A stretch of DNA of 64,000 bases, from NCBI GenBank assembly GCA_023954195.1, contig JAMLIK010000003.1:186001-250000 (forward strand), read 5' to 3'. Each line of letters begins with the position of its first letter. Positions within the stretch are counted from its first letter, which is position 1. Position numbers and translations under genes: made by a program. The stretch is from Xanthobacteraceae bacterium. GTDB taxonomy: Bacteria; Pseudomonadota; Alphaproteobacteria; Rhizobiales; Xanthobacteraceae. This document shows positions 1 through 9,112 of this stretch, in pieces. The notes under the pieces were generated by a model. It made no database searches. It was not told the DNA's origin and saw only the letters and a program-made list of their open reading frames with translations.

Positions 1-1
1 C

Positions 2-154
2 CTGATCGGAGGCTCGCGCCGCAGCATCAGCTTGCAGCCGATCTCGCTGGAACGCTCGATCGGGATTAACCTCGCCGCCACCGTGACCCATCTCACGCTG
101 GGCCGGCGCGGGACGCCGCCGGGTGACACGGTCCAGACCGGGCAGGAGGATTGA
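2..154 (+). CDS. DUF992 family protein, C-terminal fragment
   Basis: The window opens inside a gene. Reading from base 2 gives 50 residues and a TGA at 152-154. The stretch LIGGSRRSISLQPISLE followed by GINLAATVTHLTL resembles the end of DUF992 proteins, small secreted proteins of unknown function common in Rhizobiales, which finish with a similar beta-strand pattern. Only the C-terminus is visible, so neither the signal peptide nor the start can be judged. It ends 41 bases before the next gene on the same strand. The identification rests on remembered similarity of the tail. Confidence 0.6.
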   Translation: MIGGSRRSISLQPISLERSIGINLAATVTHLTLGRRGTPPGDTVQTGQED

Positions 155-195
155 GCCGAATCCGTTCAGGTCCTGTAACCGAGTGAAGGCAAAAG

Positions 196-1227
196 ATGAG
201 CTCCACGACGCCGGGCAAGAAGCCCTTCGAATCCGGCCGCGACGTCCAGATTCTTCTCGCCGTCGTCCTCGTCGTCACGGCGCTCTATTTCGCGCGAAAC
301 CTGTTCGAGCCGATCGCGTTCGCCTTGTTCGGAATCGCGCTGGTCTGGCCGATTCAAAAAGCGCTCGAAGCCCGGCTTCCAAAAGCCGTCGCGTTGTCGC
401 TCACCATTTTTCTCACGTTGTTCGTCATGTTCGTGCTGACGATGGCCGTGGTGTGGAGCATCAACGACGTGGTCCGCTGGGCGATCATCAACGCCGCGAG
501 CTTTCAGGCCCTCTATGAGCGATGGACGTCATGGCTGGCGGAGCACGGCATTCACTTCACCGAAGGGTTCGGCCAGTACAACGCGCGCGCGTTCGTCGGC
601 GTGCTGCGGGCGATCGCGGCGGGAGCGAATACCTTTACCGGGTTCAGCATCGGCGTCTTTCTGTTGCTGACCTTCAGCCTGACCGAGCTTGATGCTTTCC
701 GGTCACGCTTGAACGCGCTGACGCCGAGGATCGGGCAGGACGTGGCGCGAACGGCCGCGTCGATCGCCGGAAAAATCCGCAAATACATGCTGATCCGAAC
801 CGCGGCGAGCCTTGCGACCGGCGTGGCGGTATTCGCCTTCACGCTGTCGATGGGGCTTGATCTCGCGATCGCGTGGGGCGTCATCTCGTTCGTGCTGAAC
901 TACATCCCCTATGTCGGACCGCTGATCGCGGTGATTCTGCCGGTGGCGTTCGCGAGCGTGCAATTCGAATCCTGGCAGACGGTGATCTTCATCTTCGGCG
1001 GCCTCTACCTGATCCAGTTTCTGATCGGGAATTACCTGGAGCCGGTGATCGCCGGCCGAAGCCTCTCGATCTCGCCGCTGGTGATGCTGGTCGCCTTTTT
1101 CTTCTGGGCGTTTCTGTGGGGCATGCCGGGGGCGTTCATCGGCATTCCCGTCACCATCGCGCTGCTGACGATTTGCGAACAAAGTCCTTCGTTGAACTGG
1201 CTGGCGAAACTGTGTTCGGCGCGGTGA
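196..1227 (+). CDS. AI-2E family transporter (YhhT/PerM-like permease)
   Basis: A 343-residue integral inner-membrane protein of the AI-2E transporter superfamily, whose members export small solutes or act as antiporters; the substrate here cannot be told. Hydrophobic segments lie at about 18-50, 66-90, 145-163, 204-222, 228-262 and 268-335. The family motif NYIPYVGP is at about 235-242, and the C-terminus carries the GxFIGIPVTIALL pattern. Length is normal. The ATG follows GAAGG by a suitable distance. A second protein of the same family is encoded at 3650-4690, so these are likely local paralogues. Confidence 0.85.
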   Translation: MSSTTPGKKPFESGRDVQILLAVVLVVTALYFARNLFEPIAFALFGIALVWPIQKALEARLPKAVALSLTIFLTLFVMFVLTMAVVWSINDVVRWAIINAASFQALYERWTSWLAEHGIHFTEGFGQYNARAFVGVLRAIAAGANTFTGFSIGVFLLLTFSLTELDAFRSRLNALTPRIGQDVARTAASIAGKIRKYMLIRTAASLATGVAVFAFTLSMGLDLAIAWGVISFVLNYIPYVGPLIAVILPVAFASVQFESWQTVIFIFGGLYLIQFLIGNYLEPVIAGRSLSISPLVMLVAFFFWAFLWGMPGAFIGIPVTIALLTICEQSPSLNWLAKLCSAR

Positions 1228-1264
1228 GGCGGCAAGGCGTGGTTATCGAGGATGTTTTGAGCGG

Positions 1265-1990
1265 GTGGCTATGATGAGATCATCGAAATCGACCGGCGCG
1301 GCGAAGCGCCGTCAATGGCTCGGGATAGCGGTCGCGGCGCTGCTGCTGCCGTTCGCGCCGCGAGCCCACGCCGCCGCCCTGACGGCGCTCGGCAACGAGC
1401 CGGGCTGGCGCATCGACCTGTCGGACACGGCGCTGACGTTTCGCGGGATGGACGGCGAGACCTTCACGATCGCGCCGGCGCCGCAAGCGGTGACGGCGAA
1501 CGGCGTCGATACTTTCGCGGCAACGGTCGCGGGCAAGCCGTTCAAGCTGACGCTCGCTGACACGCTTTGCGCCGACACCATGACCGGCATGCCCTTTCCG
1601 CGCACGGCCACGGTTGAAATCGGCGGCCGCAAGCTTTCGGGCTGCGCCGGTGAGCCGGCGGCGCTGCTCCACGGCGATTGGCGGATCGAGGAGATCGGCG
1701 GCGCGGCCGTCGTCGCCGATTCCACGCCGGCGCTGTCGTTCGACGCCAAGGGCGGCATCAGCGGCAACGCGTCCTGCAACAGGTTTTTCGGGCAATTCGT
1801 CCTCACCGGGGAAGGACTGCGAATCTCCAACATCGGCTCGTCGATGATGATGTGCGAGGACCCGAAGATGAAACAGGAGCGCGCCCTGCTGACGGCGCTC
1901 GAGTCGGTTCGCGGTTTTAAGATCGGCCCGGCCGGGCAATTGCTGCTGATCGGCGACAAGGGCGAAACGCTGGTGCGGGCACGACGGTAG
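1265..1990 (+). CDS. META domain (HslJ-like) secreted protein
   Basis: A 241-residue exported protein. A hydrophobic signal segment at about 17-37 ends in AHAAA. Residues about 40-125 (GNEPGWRIDLSD onward) match the COG3650-type domain found in periplasmic or lipoprotein stress proteins. Residues about 135-240 form a META/HslJ domain (GDWRIEEIGG, GNASCNRFFGQF, SSMMMCEDPKMKQE). HslJ-type proteins are linked to heat and novobiocin stress in E. coli; the role here is unknown. The frame can start at GTG 1265, ATG 1271 or ATG 1274. ATG 1271 is plausible, and the GTG is kept as the outer limit. Confidence 0.8.
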   Translation: MAMMRSSKSTGAAKRRQWLGIAVAALLLPFAPRAHAAALTALGNEPGWRIDLSDTALTFRGMDGETFTIAPAPQAVTANGVDTFAATVAGKPFKLTLADTLCADTMTGMPFPRTATVEIGGRKLSGCAGEPAALLHGDWRIEEIGGAAVVADSTPALSFDAKGGISGNASCNRFFGQFVLTGEGLRISNIGSSMMMCEDPKMKQERALLTALESVRGFKIGPAGQLLLIGDKGETLVRARR

Positions 1991-2015
1991 GCACCGGCCG
2001 CCCGCGCCGGCGCGA

Positions 2016-2843
2016 TCAATCGCCTGGCCCGGCCAACAGCTTTGCCGCCGCCGGCATGGTGAGGGCGTGATCGAACGCGCCATTGTCGAGGAAATGGAGA
2101 ACCTGCGCGATCACCAGCGGGTTGTACGTCATGTAGGTGTGCGTGGTGTGCAGCACGATATGGTCGGCGGCCCCCTCCAGCCGGGTCGATTCGACCGTCA
2201 CCTTTCCGTCGTTCGGCCCGGCCAGGATCGCGTTGAAAACCGGGTTGATCGAGATGTCGCCGGCGATGATGCCGACCGGGTAGTCAGGCAGCGGCAGCAA
2301 TTTGGGAGCGGCGGTCGAACCGGTGCCGAGTTCGCGTCCGGCGGGGCCGTTGATCCATCCGAAAGGCGCCAGCTCGCCGAACACGTCGACGATTTCCGAA
2401 CCGCCGTTCGGCGGGCCGAGCATCACCACCTTGCCGAGCCGCGCCGGGCGATGCTCCGCCAGCCATTTCCGGACCAGAATCCCGCCCAACGAATGGGTGA
2501 CGAAATTCACCTGCCGCATGCCGCAATCCCGGACGGCGTGGCCGACATATTCGGTGAGCGCGGCGATGCTCGCTGTCGTCGACGGATATTCGGCGTTGAC
2601 GAGTACGTCGCCGCGCCTTTTCAGCACGCTCTCGATCAGCCGGAGCGATCCGCTGCCACGGGCAAGTCCATGCAGCAAAACGACGCATCGCGCGCTGGCG
2701 CCGGCCCGCGGCTCCGCGCGCCCCGCGGGGTCGGCCGGCGCGCGGGTCGCGGGCAGAACGGCGCAAACGCAGACCATCGCGGCCAGGACCATCCGGCGGG
2801 TGACCCGAAACGGCGATGATCGGCGATGGCGGCATTCGTTCAT
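2016..2843 (-). CDS. secreted alpha/beta hydrolase (lipase/esterase-like)
   Basis: A 275-residue protein with a basic N-terminus and a hydrophobic stretch at about 18-36, consistent with export. The alpha/beta-hydrolase fold is indicated by [14 protein letters not shown] (about 54-66, oxyanion region), the nucleophile elbow THSLGG (Ser about 118) and a late His in the [12 protein letters not shown] region. This resembles triacylglycerol lipase/PGAP1-like proteins that act on lipid esters; the true substrate is unknown. The ATG at 2843 was chosen because the signal peptide begins there, although the frame is open further upstream. It is convergent with the META-domain gene. Confidence 0.75.
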   Translation of the reverse strand: MNECRHRRSSPFRVTRRMVLAAMVCVCAVLPATRAPADPAGRAEPRAGASARCVVLLHGLARGSGSLRLIESVLKRRGDVLVNAEYPSTTASIAALTEYVGHAVRDCGMRQVNFVTHSLGGILVRKWLAEHRPARLGKVVMLGPPNGGSEIVDVFGELAPFGWINGPAGRELGTGSTAAPKLLPLPDYPVGIIAGDISINPVFNAILAGPNDGKVTVESTRLEGAADHIVLHTTHTYMTYNPLVIAQVLHFLDNGAFDHALTMPAAAKLLAGPGD

Positions 2844-3056
2844 GATATCGTCTTCCAGGCTGCGAAAACGGCGAAATAATAAGAGCGTTTCGGCCATCGG
2901 GATGGTAAGGGAGGCGTTCTCGTGGTGCGGCATCGCGACGCTTCGCATCGAGCCGGGATAGCCCGGCGCCTCGGCCATAAAACCCGCACGGGGAAACGGG
3001 ATACGACAGGATCGCGCCTGACATTCTTGATCTGGCGGTATTTTGGAGAAAATGGA

Positions 3057-3317
3057 ATGCATAAAATCGTACTCGCCGCCGCCATGTGCGGATTGTTGGC
3101 CGCGGGCTGCACCACCACGGACCAGCACATGGCCGGCTCGACGGCGGTCGGCGCCGGCACCGGCGCGGTGATCGGCGGTCTGGCGGGCGGCGGCCGTGGC
3201 GCGCTGATCGGCGCGGCGGTCGGGGCCGGCACCGGCGCCGCGGTCGGCGCGGCGACCGCGCCTCGCGAGTGCTGGGCGCGCGACCGGTGGGGAAATAACG
3301 TCATGGTTCGTTGCTGA
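3057..3317 (+). CDS. glycine-zipper lipoprotein
   Basis: An 86-residue protein. Residues 1-19 form a lipoprotein signal ending in the lipobox LLAAGC, so the mature protein is probably anchored by a lipidated Cys. Residues about 28-65 are a run of GxxxG repeats ([27 protein letters not shown]), the glycine-zipper pattern of SmpA/17-kDa-antigen-like outer-membrane lipoproteins. A good GGAG ribosome site sits 7 bases ahead of the ATG. The role is probably structural in the envelope. The tail [15 protein letters not shown] holds two cysteines. Confidence 0.75.
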   Translation: MHKIVLAAAMCGLLAAGCTTTDQHMAGSTAVGAGTGAVIGGLAGGGRGALIGAAVGAGTGAAVGAATAPRECWARDRWGNNVMVRC

Positions 3318-3509
3318 GCGCGCCTCAGGCAGCGAAGCGATCGCGCGCGCTGCGTCCGCAAGCCGAAGCCGTCTCCTGACGCGGCGGGGATCGCGGCTTC
3401 AAGCGGAGCCGATACCGGTCCGCGGGAGCAAATGCATCAATCACGAAGCTGAGGTCCTTTGCCGTTTCCGCGAAACGGCGAAGGACCTTGCGTCCAATCC
3501 AGTTCGCGT

Positions 3510-3634
3510 TGAAGCAGACTCGCCGTTTATTTTTTGTTCGAGCATGATCTTTTCCGACCTGAGGAGCCGCGAGGCGCAAGCCGGCTTTCGCCCTCGGATC
3601 AAGTCCGAAGGCATGTTTTTCGGGATCATGCTCC
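3510..3634. repeat. degenerate copy of dispersed repeat A
   Basis: The stretch contains the reverse-orientation hallmarks of the repeat seen at 35477-35580: TTGAAGCAGACTCGCCG, then GAGCATGATCTTTTCCG, and at the far end TTTTTCGGGATCATGCTC. Between the two palindromic arms about 60 bases of unrelated sequence replace the usual short loop, so the copy is decayed or interrupted. The rest of the 3318-3649 intergenic region shows no gene. Confidence 0.6.
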
Positions 3635-3649
3635 AGACGAAGGCGCAAC

Positions 3650-4690
3650 ATGACATTACGAACGATTGCCGCGCCGATCTGGATTCTCGCCATCATCGCG
3701 CTGGTCTGGGCCCTCAAGGCGGCGGACACGATCGTCGCGCCGATCGCCTGCGCGTTCTTCATCATCGCGCTGGCCTGGCCGTTGCAAAGCCGCTTGCAGC
3801 GCTGGCTCCCCAAGCTCGTCGCCCTGGCGCTTGTCGTGTGCCTGATCGTGCTCACGTTCTTCGCCTTTGTCTCGGTGACGAGTTGGGCCCTGGGGCGCAT
3901 TATCGCCGCGTCGAGCATGGACGCCACGCGATTCCAGACGCTGTACGACCAGTTCTCTGAATGGCTGGCCGGATACGGCATCGCGATCGGCGGCGTTCTC
4001 TCCGACTATTTCAATGCGTCGTCGATCCTGCGCCTCGCGCGGGCCGCGACCCAGCGCCTCAACACCATGTTTTCGTTCTGGATCGTCGTGGTGATTTACG
4101 TGCTGCTGGGCTTGCTGGACATCGAGGCCATCGCGCGCAACGCGCGGGTCGCACTGAGTCCGCAGGCCGCGACGGTCCTGATCGACGGCACCGCCGCGAC
4201 GGCCGCCAAGTTCCGCCGCTACATGCTGGTGCGCACCGTGATGAGCCTGGCGACCGGCGTGATGGTCTGGGTGCTGGCCTCCGCCACCGGGCTGCGCTTC
4301 GCGGCCGAATGGGGCGTGATGGCTTTCGCGCTGAACTACATCCCGTTCATCGGGCCTTTCGTCGCGACGTTCCTGCCGACGCTGTACGCGCTGGCGCAGT
4401 TCGATTCGCTGCATTCGGCGCTGGCGATTTTCGCGGGCCTCAACCTGATCCAGTTCATCATCGGCAGCTATATCGAGCCGCGCGTCGCCGGTTATGCCCT
4501 GGCGATCACGCCGTTCGTGGTGCTGTTCTCGGTGTTCTTCTGGGTGTTCGTCTGGGGTCTGTTCGGCGCCTTCATCGGGGTGCCGATCACCATCGCCCTG
4601 GTGACCTATTGCGCGCAATCGCCATCCACGATCTGGATCACCCGTTTGCTGGGGGCGCCGGCCCGGCCGGCGGATGGTCAGCCGGCGTAG
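3650..4690 (+). CDS. AI-2E family transporter (second copy)
   Basis: A 346-residue membrane permease of the AI-2E superfamily. It shares the layout of the protein at 196-1227: an N-terminal helix pair, a central soluble stretch at about 95-145, then a block of helices with LNYIPFIGPFVATFLP at about 228-243 and a C-terminal GAFIGVPITIALVTYCAQSPS segment almost identical in pattern to its neighbour. The two probably arose by duplication and diverged. The transported molecule is unknown. The ATG at 3650 follows a degenerate intergenic repeat and has only a weak ribosome site. Confidence 0.83.
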   Translation: MTLRTIAAPIWILAIIALVWALKAADTIVAPIACAFFIIALAWPLQSRLQRWLPKLVALALVVCLIVLTFFAFVSVTSWALGRIIAASSMDATRFQTLYDQFSEWLAGYGIAIGGVLSDYFNASSILRLARAATQRLNTMFSFWIVVVIYVLLGLLDIEAIARNARVALSPQAATVLIDGTAATAAKFRRYMLVRTVMSLATGVMVWVLASATGLRFAAEWGVMAFALNYIPFIGPFVATFLPTLYALAQFDSLHSALAIFAGLNLIQFIIGSYIEPRVAGYALAITPFVVLFSVFFWVFVWGLFGAFIGVPITIALVTYCAQSPSTIWITRLLGAPARPADGQPA

Positions 4691-4714
4691 ATGCTTTTCA
4701 CTTTGATGGAATGA

Positions 4715-4840
4715 TTTGCCGTCATGCCCGGATTTGATCCGGGCATCCATCTTCTCGAAAAATGATGGATTGCCGGGCCTTCGCCGCGCCGAAGGGGCTC
4801 AGTCCCGCAGCCGGGTCAAGCCCGGCAATGACGCCTTATG
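4715..4840. repeat. intergenic repeat C (GTCATGCCCGG...GGCATCCATC type)
   Basis: The region contains CCGTCATGCCCGG, TTGATCCGGGCATCCATC, then GATGGATTGCCGGGCC and AAGCCCGGCAATGACG. These are paired palindromic arms with a short inner spacer. Related pieces occur at 34262-34345 and 25080-25145. This pattern is common between genes in Bradyrhizobiaceae. It lies between two convergent genes and may act as a transcription terminator or simply be a non-autonomous mobile palindrome. Confidence 0.55.
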
Positions 4841-4884
4841 ATGCTTCCATAAAATAGGAAACGTCCTGTCCGTCGCGGCTTCGC

Positions 4885-6528
4885 TCATCGCCCGCTGCGC
4901 TCGATCAGATACGCCTTGAGCTTCGCGACCCGCTCCGGGGTCCACCCCGGCGGATCGGTGACGGCGAGCCATGCTTCGAGATAGTGCTCCGGGGCATACA
5001 TATGGCCGTATCCCATCGGCGTGGTGTTGGCCAGCATCATGTCGAGGGCCAGTTGCAGCATCGTCACCACCGGAAACCACTGCAATTGCGGCGTGACGTC
5101 GGGCCCGCGCGGCGCCTCCATCCAATCCGGGCGGCGGTAGGCGTAGCGCTCGTTGAAGAAGGTGATGGCGTCGCTGGCGTATTGCACATAAACGATCCGC
5201 AGCGGTCCCCACGGGGTATCGGGAGGAACGTTGATGCCGTCCTGATTCATGAAGCGGACCAGCGATCCGTCGCGGAAGCGCGGCAGCCAGGCCGGGGAGC
5301 CGGCATTGCGGTTCGCCGTCATCTGCTTCCAGATGAGGCTGTCGAACGGCGGGCCGCTCCAGACCGCTCCCTGGATCGGGTCGGCGAGAATCTCGAAAAG
5401 GTTGGCGGAGCGTTCCGAATTCATCGCGCCGAGACTGAGCCCGTTCAGATACAGATTTGGGCGATGATCCTTCGGCAGCGCCGTCCAGTGTTTATAGACG
5501 GCCGAAAACAGCGCGCGCGCCGTCTCCGCGCCATAGCCGGGCTCGATCAGCAGCGACAGCGGACTATTCAAATAGGAGTATTGCATGGCGACGCTGGCGA
5601 CGTCGCCGTTGTGGAGATATTCCAGCGTATCGATCGACGCCGCGTCCACCCAGCCGGTCCCGGTGGGCGTGATGACGACGAGCGTCGAGCGATCGAATCC
5701 GCCGACCCTGATGAGTTCGGCGAGCGCGACTTCCGCCCGCTCCTCGGCGGTGCCGCGGGCGCTGAGCCCGACATAGACCCGGATCGGATCAAGCGCGGGT
5801 TTGTGCGAGAAAGCCTCGATGTCGCGCGCCGTCGGGCCGGTGGCGACATAGCGGCGGCCCATGCGGCCGAGTTCGTTCCAGGAAATCAGCGACGCCGCGC
5901 TTCCGGTCTTGGAAGGCGCGGTGGGGCGCTGCTGGTTCGGTTCGATTCGCGCGTCGATCGCGGCGAATGAGATATCGATCTGGTGTAACGCAAATCGCGC
6001 CAGCACGCCGCTGGCGATCGACCAGAACAGCGCGATGCCGACTGCGATGCCGATCACCCGCGCCACGCGCGGCGGCATGAATCGATCGGCGACGTTCGAG
6101 GCGTAACGCACCGCCGCCAGGAACAGGCGCGCCAGCAGCACCAGCACGAGAAAGGCGACGATGGCGATCAGGCATATTTCGACCGGGCGGATACCGGCGA
6201 CAGGCTCAAGACCCATCAGGGCGCGAATGGAATTCTGCCAGGCGCTGGCCTGCCAGAGAAACCAGACGGCGACGCCGGCGCACAGCACGGTGGCGACGAT
6301 CTTGATAACTCCCAGATGCCGGTGGGGCGGTTCGGGCAGCCCCATGTATTGCCACAGCCAGCGCCACGCGACGCCGATGCCATAGCCGACCGCGAAGCTG
6401 GCGCCGGACAGCGCGCCCTGCATCACGAACGTGCGGGGGATCAGCGACGGGGTGAGGGAAGCGGCGAAAAAGATCGTGCCGAGCACCAGACCACCCCCGG
6501 AAAGCGACCGCAAGAACCGCTGCAACAT
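4885..6528 (-). CDS. alpha/beta-hydrolase family membrane protein (Abhydrolase_9 type)
   Basis: A 547-residue inner-membrane protein. The N-terminal half has about five hydrophobic helices with the family signature SLTPSLIPRTFVMQG at about 25-39. The C-terminal half (from about residue 250) is a predicted alpha/beta-hydrolase domain with an elbow-like GLSLG (LYLNGLSLGAMNSE). Length and architecture match the two-part Abhydrolase_9_N/Abhydrolase_9 family (COG4425), of unknown substrate. ATG 6528 was chosen because AGGGAA lies about 10 bases upstream and the membrane part begins there; the frame is open up to 6696. It is followed by repeat C. Confidence 0.8.
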   Translation of the reverse strand: MLQRFLRSLSGGGLVLGTIFFAASLTPSLIPRTFVMQGALSGASFAVGYGIGVAWRWLWQYMGLPEPPHRHLGVIKIVATVLCAGVAVWFLWQASAWQNSIRALMGLEPVAGIRPVEICLIAIVAFLVLVLLARLFLAAVRYASNVADRFMPPRVARVIGIAVGIALFWSIASGVLARFALHQIDISFAAIDARIEPNQQRPTAPSKTGSAASLISWNELGRMGRRYVATGPTARDIEAFSHKPALDPIRVYVGLSARGTAEERAEVALAELIRVGGFDRSTLVVITPTGTGWVDAASIDTLEYLHNGDVASVAMQYSYLNSPLSLLIEPGYGAETARALFSAVYKHWTALPKDHRPNLYLNGLSLGAMNSERSANLFEILADPIQGAVWSGPPFDSLIWKQMTANRNAGSPAWLPRFRDGSLVRFMNQDGINVPPDTPWGPLRIVYVQYASDAITFFNERYAYRRPDWMEAPRGPDVTPQLQWFPVVTMLQLALDMMLANTTPMGYGHMYAPEHYLEAWLAVTDPPGWTPERVAKLKAYLIERSGR

Positions 6529-6727
6529 ATCGACTGGTTCCCTTAAGCCTGGATGGCGGAACGCCGTGCCGGCAATATCCGGCCAGCGCGCGACGGAATC
6601 CGCAATGTGCCTCTCGATCCCCGGCGGGATCGAAGCGGGCGCGGCGACGTACTTCGCAAGCCGTGCTTCGTAACAGGTGTCGGCCTCGAAAGGCAATCGG
6701 CGCGGCGCGAAGCCGTTGCCCGACGCC

Positions 6728-7735
6728 TCAGCGTGGCCCTCCTGGCAGGTTCGCGCGGATTCGTTGCGAGAAATCGGGGGCGTCGCCGGCGGCGCGCGCC
6801 ACCTCGTTGATTAGGGAGCGCCGCCGCAGTTCGCCGAACGGCAGGTCGGAGGCCATGCGGCCGGACCGATAAAGGTAGACGTCGATCAGGCCGTTGAGAA
6901 GGTGGCGGAAATCGAAGCCGCCGGTCCGGCCGGCGGCGTTGGCGTAGCGGACGATATTGAGCGTGCAATTGTTGGTCAGCAGATTGTAGAACTCGGGCCG
7001 CTCCGCGAGTTCGTTGATGCGTTCGAGATACACCAGAAACAGCCGCCGCGCGTCCGCCGCCGAGGTGTTGAGGTGATAGAGGTAAGTCGGCTCGCCGCGA
7101 AAATTGGTGCGCAGGCGGACGATGTCGCGCTCGTCGCCGACGACGTAGATCAGCTCGAATTGCTTGAACATCGAGGGGATCGGCGAGAATGACTCGCCGA
7201 CCTCGGGACGCGCCTCGATGGAAATGCTGACCGGCGGCGCGTTGTCGAAAATAAAGCTCACATAGGTATGGCCGACCGGACCTTCGGTGAAATAGGAAAT
7301 GTAAAAATCGAGGCCGGTCAGATGCGAGAGCTGGACCTCGCGTTCCTCGAAGCGGACGGTGAAATCGGTCTGGCTGCGGTAGTCGAAGTTTCGGAAACCG
7401 CTCAGGCGGACGCGGTCGCCCTCGATCGTCGCGCGCGGCATCACCGTCACATCCGGGCGCCAGTCGCGGTCATGGCTCGGGCTGATTGAGATCCACCATG
7501 CGACCACGCACAAGAACAGCACGGCCGCGAGCGCGGTCATATGCCGTCGTCGCGAAAACCACAGAGCCCAGATCGTCACGATCGCGAACATCGCGGCCAG
7601 TGCGATGCGCGCCGGAGCCCAGGGAAGATTGGAATAATAGATGGCCAGGGTGCCCCACAGCACAGCCAGCGCGCGACACGCGAACCACAGCGCCCCGATC
7701 AGGGCGCTCCCGCATTTGGACAGAAACCGGCCCAT
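6728..7735 (-). CDS. DUF4105 domain membrane protein
   Basis: A 335-residue protein with two or three N-terminal membrane helices (about 8-90), then a periplasmic DUF4105 domain. Recognisable elements are FDYRSQTDFTVRFEER, LDFYISYFTEGPVGHTYVSF, and later EFYNLLTNNCTLNIVRYAN, in which the Asn-Cys-Thr motif resembles the nucleophile region of papain-like/NlpC-like folds. The function of DUF4105 is not established; a peptidase-like role has been suggested. ATG 7735 begins the hydrophobic N-terminus, though the frame extends to 7933. The gene ends 199 bases before the start of the downstream Abhydrolase_9 gene on the same strand. Confidence 0.78.
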   Translation of the reverse strand: MGRFLSKCGSALIGALWFACRALAVLWGTLAIYYSNLPWAPARIALAAMFAIVTIWALWFSRRRHMTALAAVLFLCVVAWWISISPSHDRDWRPDVTVMPRATIEGDRVRLSGFRNFDYRSQTDFTVRFEEREVQLSHLTGLDFYISYFTEGPVGHTYVSFIFDNAPPVSISIEARPEVGESFSPIPSMFKQFELIYVVGDERDIVRLRTNFRGEPTYLYHLNTSAADARRLFLVYLERINELAERPEFYNLLTNNCTLNIVRYANAAGRTGGFDFRHLLNGLIDVYLYRSGRMASDLPFGELRRRSLINEVARAAGDAPDFSQRIRANLPGGPR

Positions 7736-7954
7736 TGCACCTAAATCCGCAATTCCTGCTTGCACGCCCGCGATTCCGTCCGCTGACGCGGGACAAGGCA
7801 GGCTGACGTCAATACTTGTTCGGCGTGCTTGTTCGGCCGATTCCGGCAGTGTAACCTGCCGGTCTTCTTTCCCGCAAGTTAACGTTTCCCGTGCGGAGCG
7901 GCCTGCGTCCCGGCGACCCGCCGCGCGCGGCACATCACAAGGTCAGGTCGTCAG

Positions 7955-8713
7955 GTGAGCATCAGCAGCTATATCCGGGGCCGGCCGATTCCATTTCTGT
8001 ATGGCGCGATGATCTTTTCGCTGGTGGCGCTGCTGCCGCTGCCGCCGCTGTTGCAGGACCAGCACTATCATCAGTTCGCGGACCAGCGCGAATTGTTCGG
8101 CATCCCGAATTTCTGGAATGTGGTCTCGAATCTGCCCTTCATCGCGGTCGGCCTGGCGGGCCTGCGGCGATTCCACCGTGATCCGACCACCGTGGTGCTG
8201 TTTGCCGGGCTGTTTCTGACGGGGTTGGGGTCGTCCTATTATCACCTCGCTCCGAGCGACGGCACGTTGTTCTGGGACCGGTTGCCGATGACGCTGTGTT
8301 TCGCCGCGATTCTCTCGGCGGTGGTGGAGGAGCGGGTCGACGCGCGGGCGGGCTCGATGTTGCTGGCGCCGATGCTCGGGATCGGGGTCTTCAGCCTGCT
8401 GTTGTGGCGCTGGACCGACGATTTGCGGCTTTACGCCTGGGCGCAGTTCTTCCCCCTTGCCGTTCTCATCACCATCCTCTCGTTCTTTCCGCCGAAATAC
8501 ACCGGCTCGCGCTACTGGATCGCCGCCGCGGCGTTCTACGTGCTGGCGAAGGCGTTCGAGTATTTCGACGAGGCGATCTTTTCGTTCGGCGGCATTGTCA
8601 GCGGCCACACGCTGAAGCACCTCGCGGCGGCGACCGCGGGTTTCGCCGTGCTCAGGCTGTTCGAGATACGGCGGCCGGTCGCCCCGATGACGAAGGCGTT
8701 CACCGGGGCGTAA
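7955..8713 (+). CDS. alkaline-ceramidase-like (CREST superfamily) membrane protein
   Basis: A 252-residue protein with about seven hydrophobic helices and a GTG start. It carries the full metal-hydrolase residue set of alkaline ceramidases: FWNVVSN at about 53-59, Ser93 and His97 (SYYH), Asp108 in FWDR, and HxxxH at 218-222 (GHTLKH). The H97-D108 spacing of 11 and the SxxxH and HxxxH spacings equal those I recall for human ACER3. It probably hydrolyses an amide or ester bond in a membrane lipid. The substrate in this organism is unclear, since sphingolipids are not expected in most of this family. Confidence 0.65.
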   Translation: MSISSYIRGRPIPFLYGAMIFSLVALLPLPPLLQDQHYHQFADQRELFGIPNFWNVVSNLPFIAVGLAGLRRFHRDPTTVVLFAGLFLTGLGSSYYHLAPSDGTLFWDRLPMTLCFAAILSAVVEERVDARAGSMLLAPMLGIGVFSLLLWRWTDDLRLYAWAQFFPLAVLITILSFFPPKYTGSRYWIAAAAFYVLAKAFEYFDEAIFSFGGIVSGHTLKHLAAATAGFAVLRLFEIRRPVAPMTKAFTGA

Positions 8714-8833
8714 CCGAGGATGGCCGCCGAGGGGGCGAGGGTGCCGCGGCGAGGCCAATTGCTTCGAAATGTAATCTGCTGATATCATGCTTCCGGTTTC
8801 GCGCATCCTGCAATTGTCGTAAGGATCGGTTCG

Positions 8834-9061
8834 ATGACGCATTCGAGGGCGTGGTTTGCAAGTTGTCTTGTGGCCTCGGCGGCCGTGGCCTTTGTCGCGG
8901 GCATGACAAGCTTGTCCGCGTCGGCCGAGGCGCGGCGGGGCGAAGGGGCGTGGTGCAGCAGGACCAGGGACGGCGCCGTCCGTTGTGACTTTTCCACTCA
9001 CCAGCAATGTCGCGCCGCCATCAAGGGGAGACACGGCGAGTGTTTCCAGAGGCGAAGGTAG
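8834..9061 (+). CDS. DUF3551 family small secreted protein
   Basis: A 75-residue protein with a signal-like hydrophobic segment at about 8-30 ending in SASAEA. The mature part holds four cysteines in WCSRTRDGAVRC ... QQCRAAIKGRHGEC, the DUF3551 pattern abundant in Bradyrhizobium. These cysteines probably form two disulfides in the periplasm. AAGGA lies eight bases before the ATG. The function is unknown. The next gene on the same strand starts about 50 bases later. Confidence 0.75.
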   Translation: MTHSRAWFASCLVASAAVAFVAGMTSLSASAEARRGEGAWCSRTRDGAVRCDFSTHQQCRAAIKGRHGECFQRRR

Positions 9062-9112
9062 CGCGCCAGTTCATCCTTGCCGGCCGCGCATGTGAGCGAA
9101 CAGGATAGCGCG

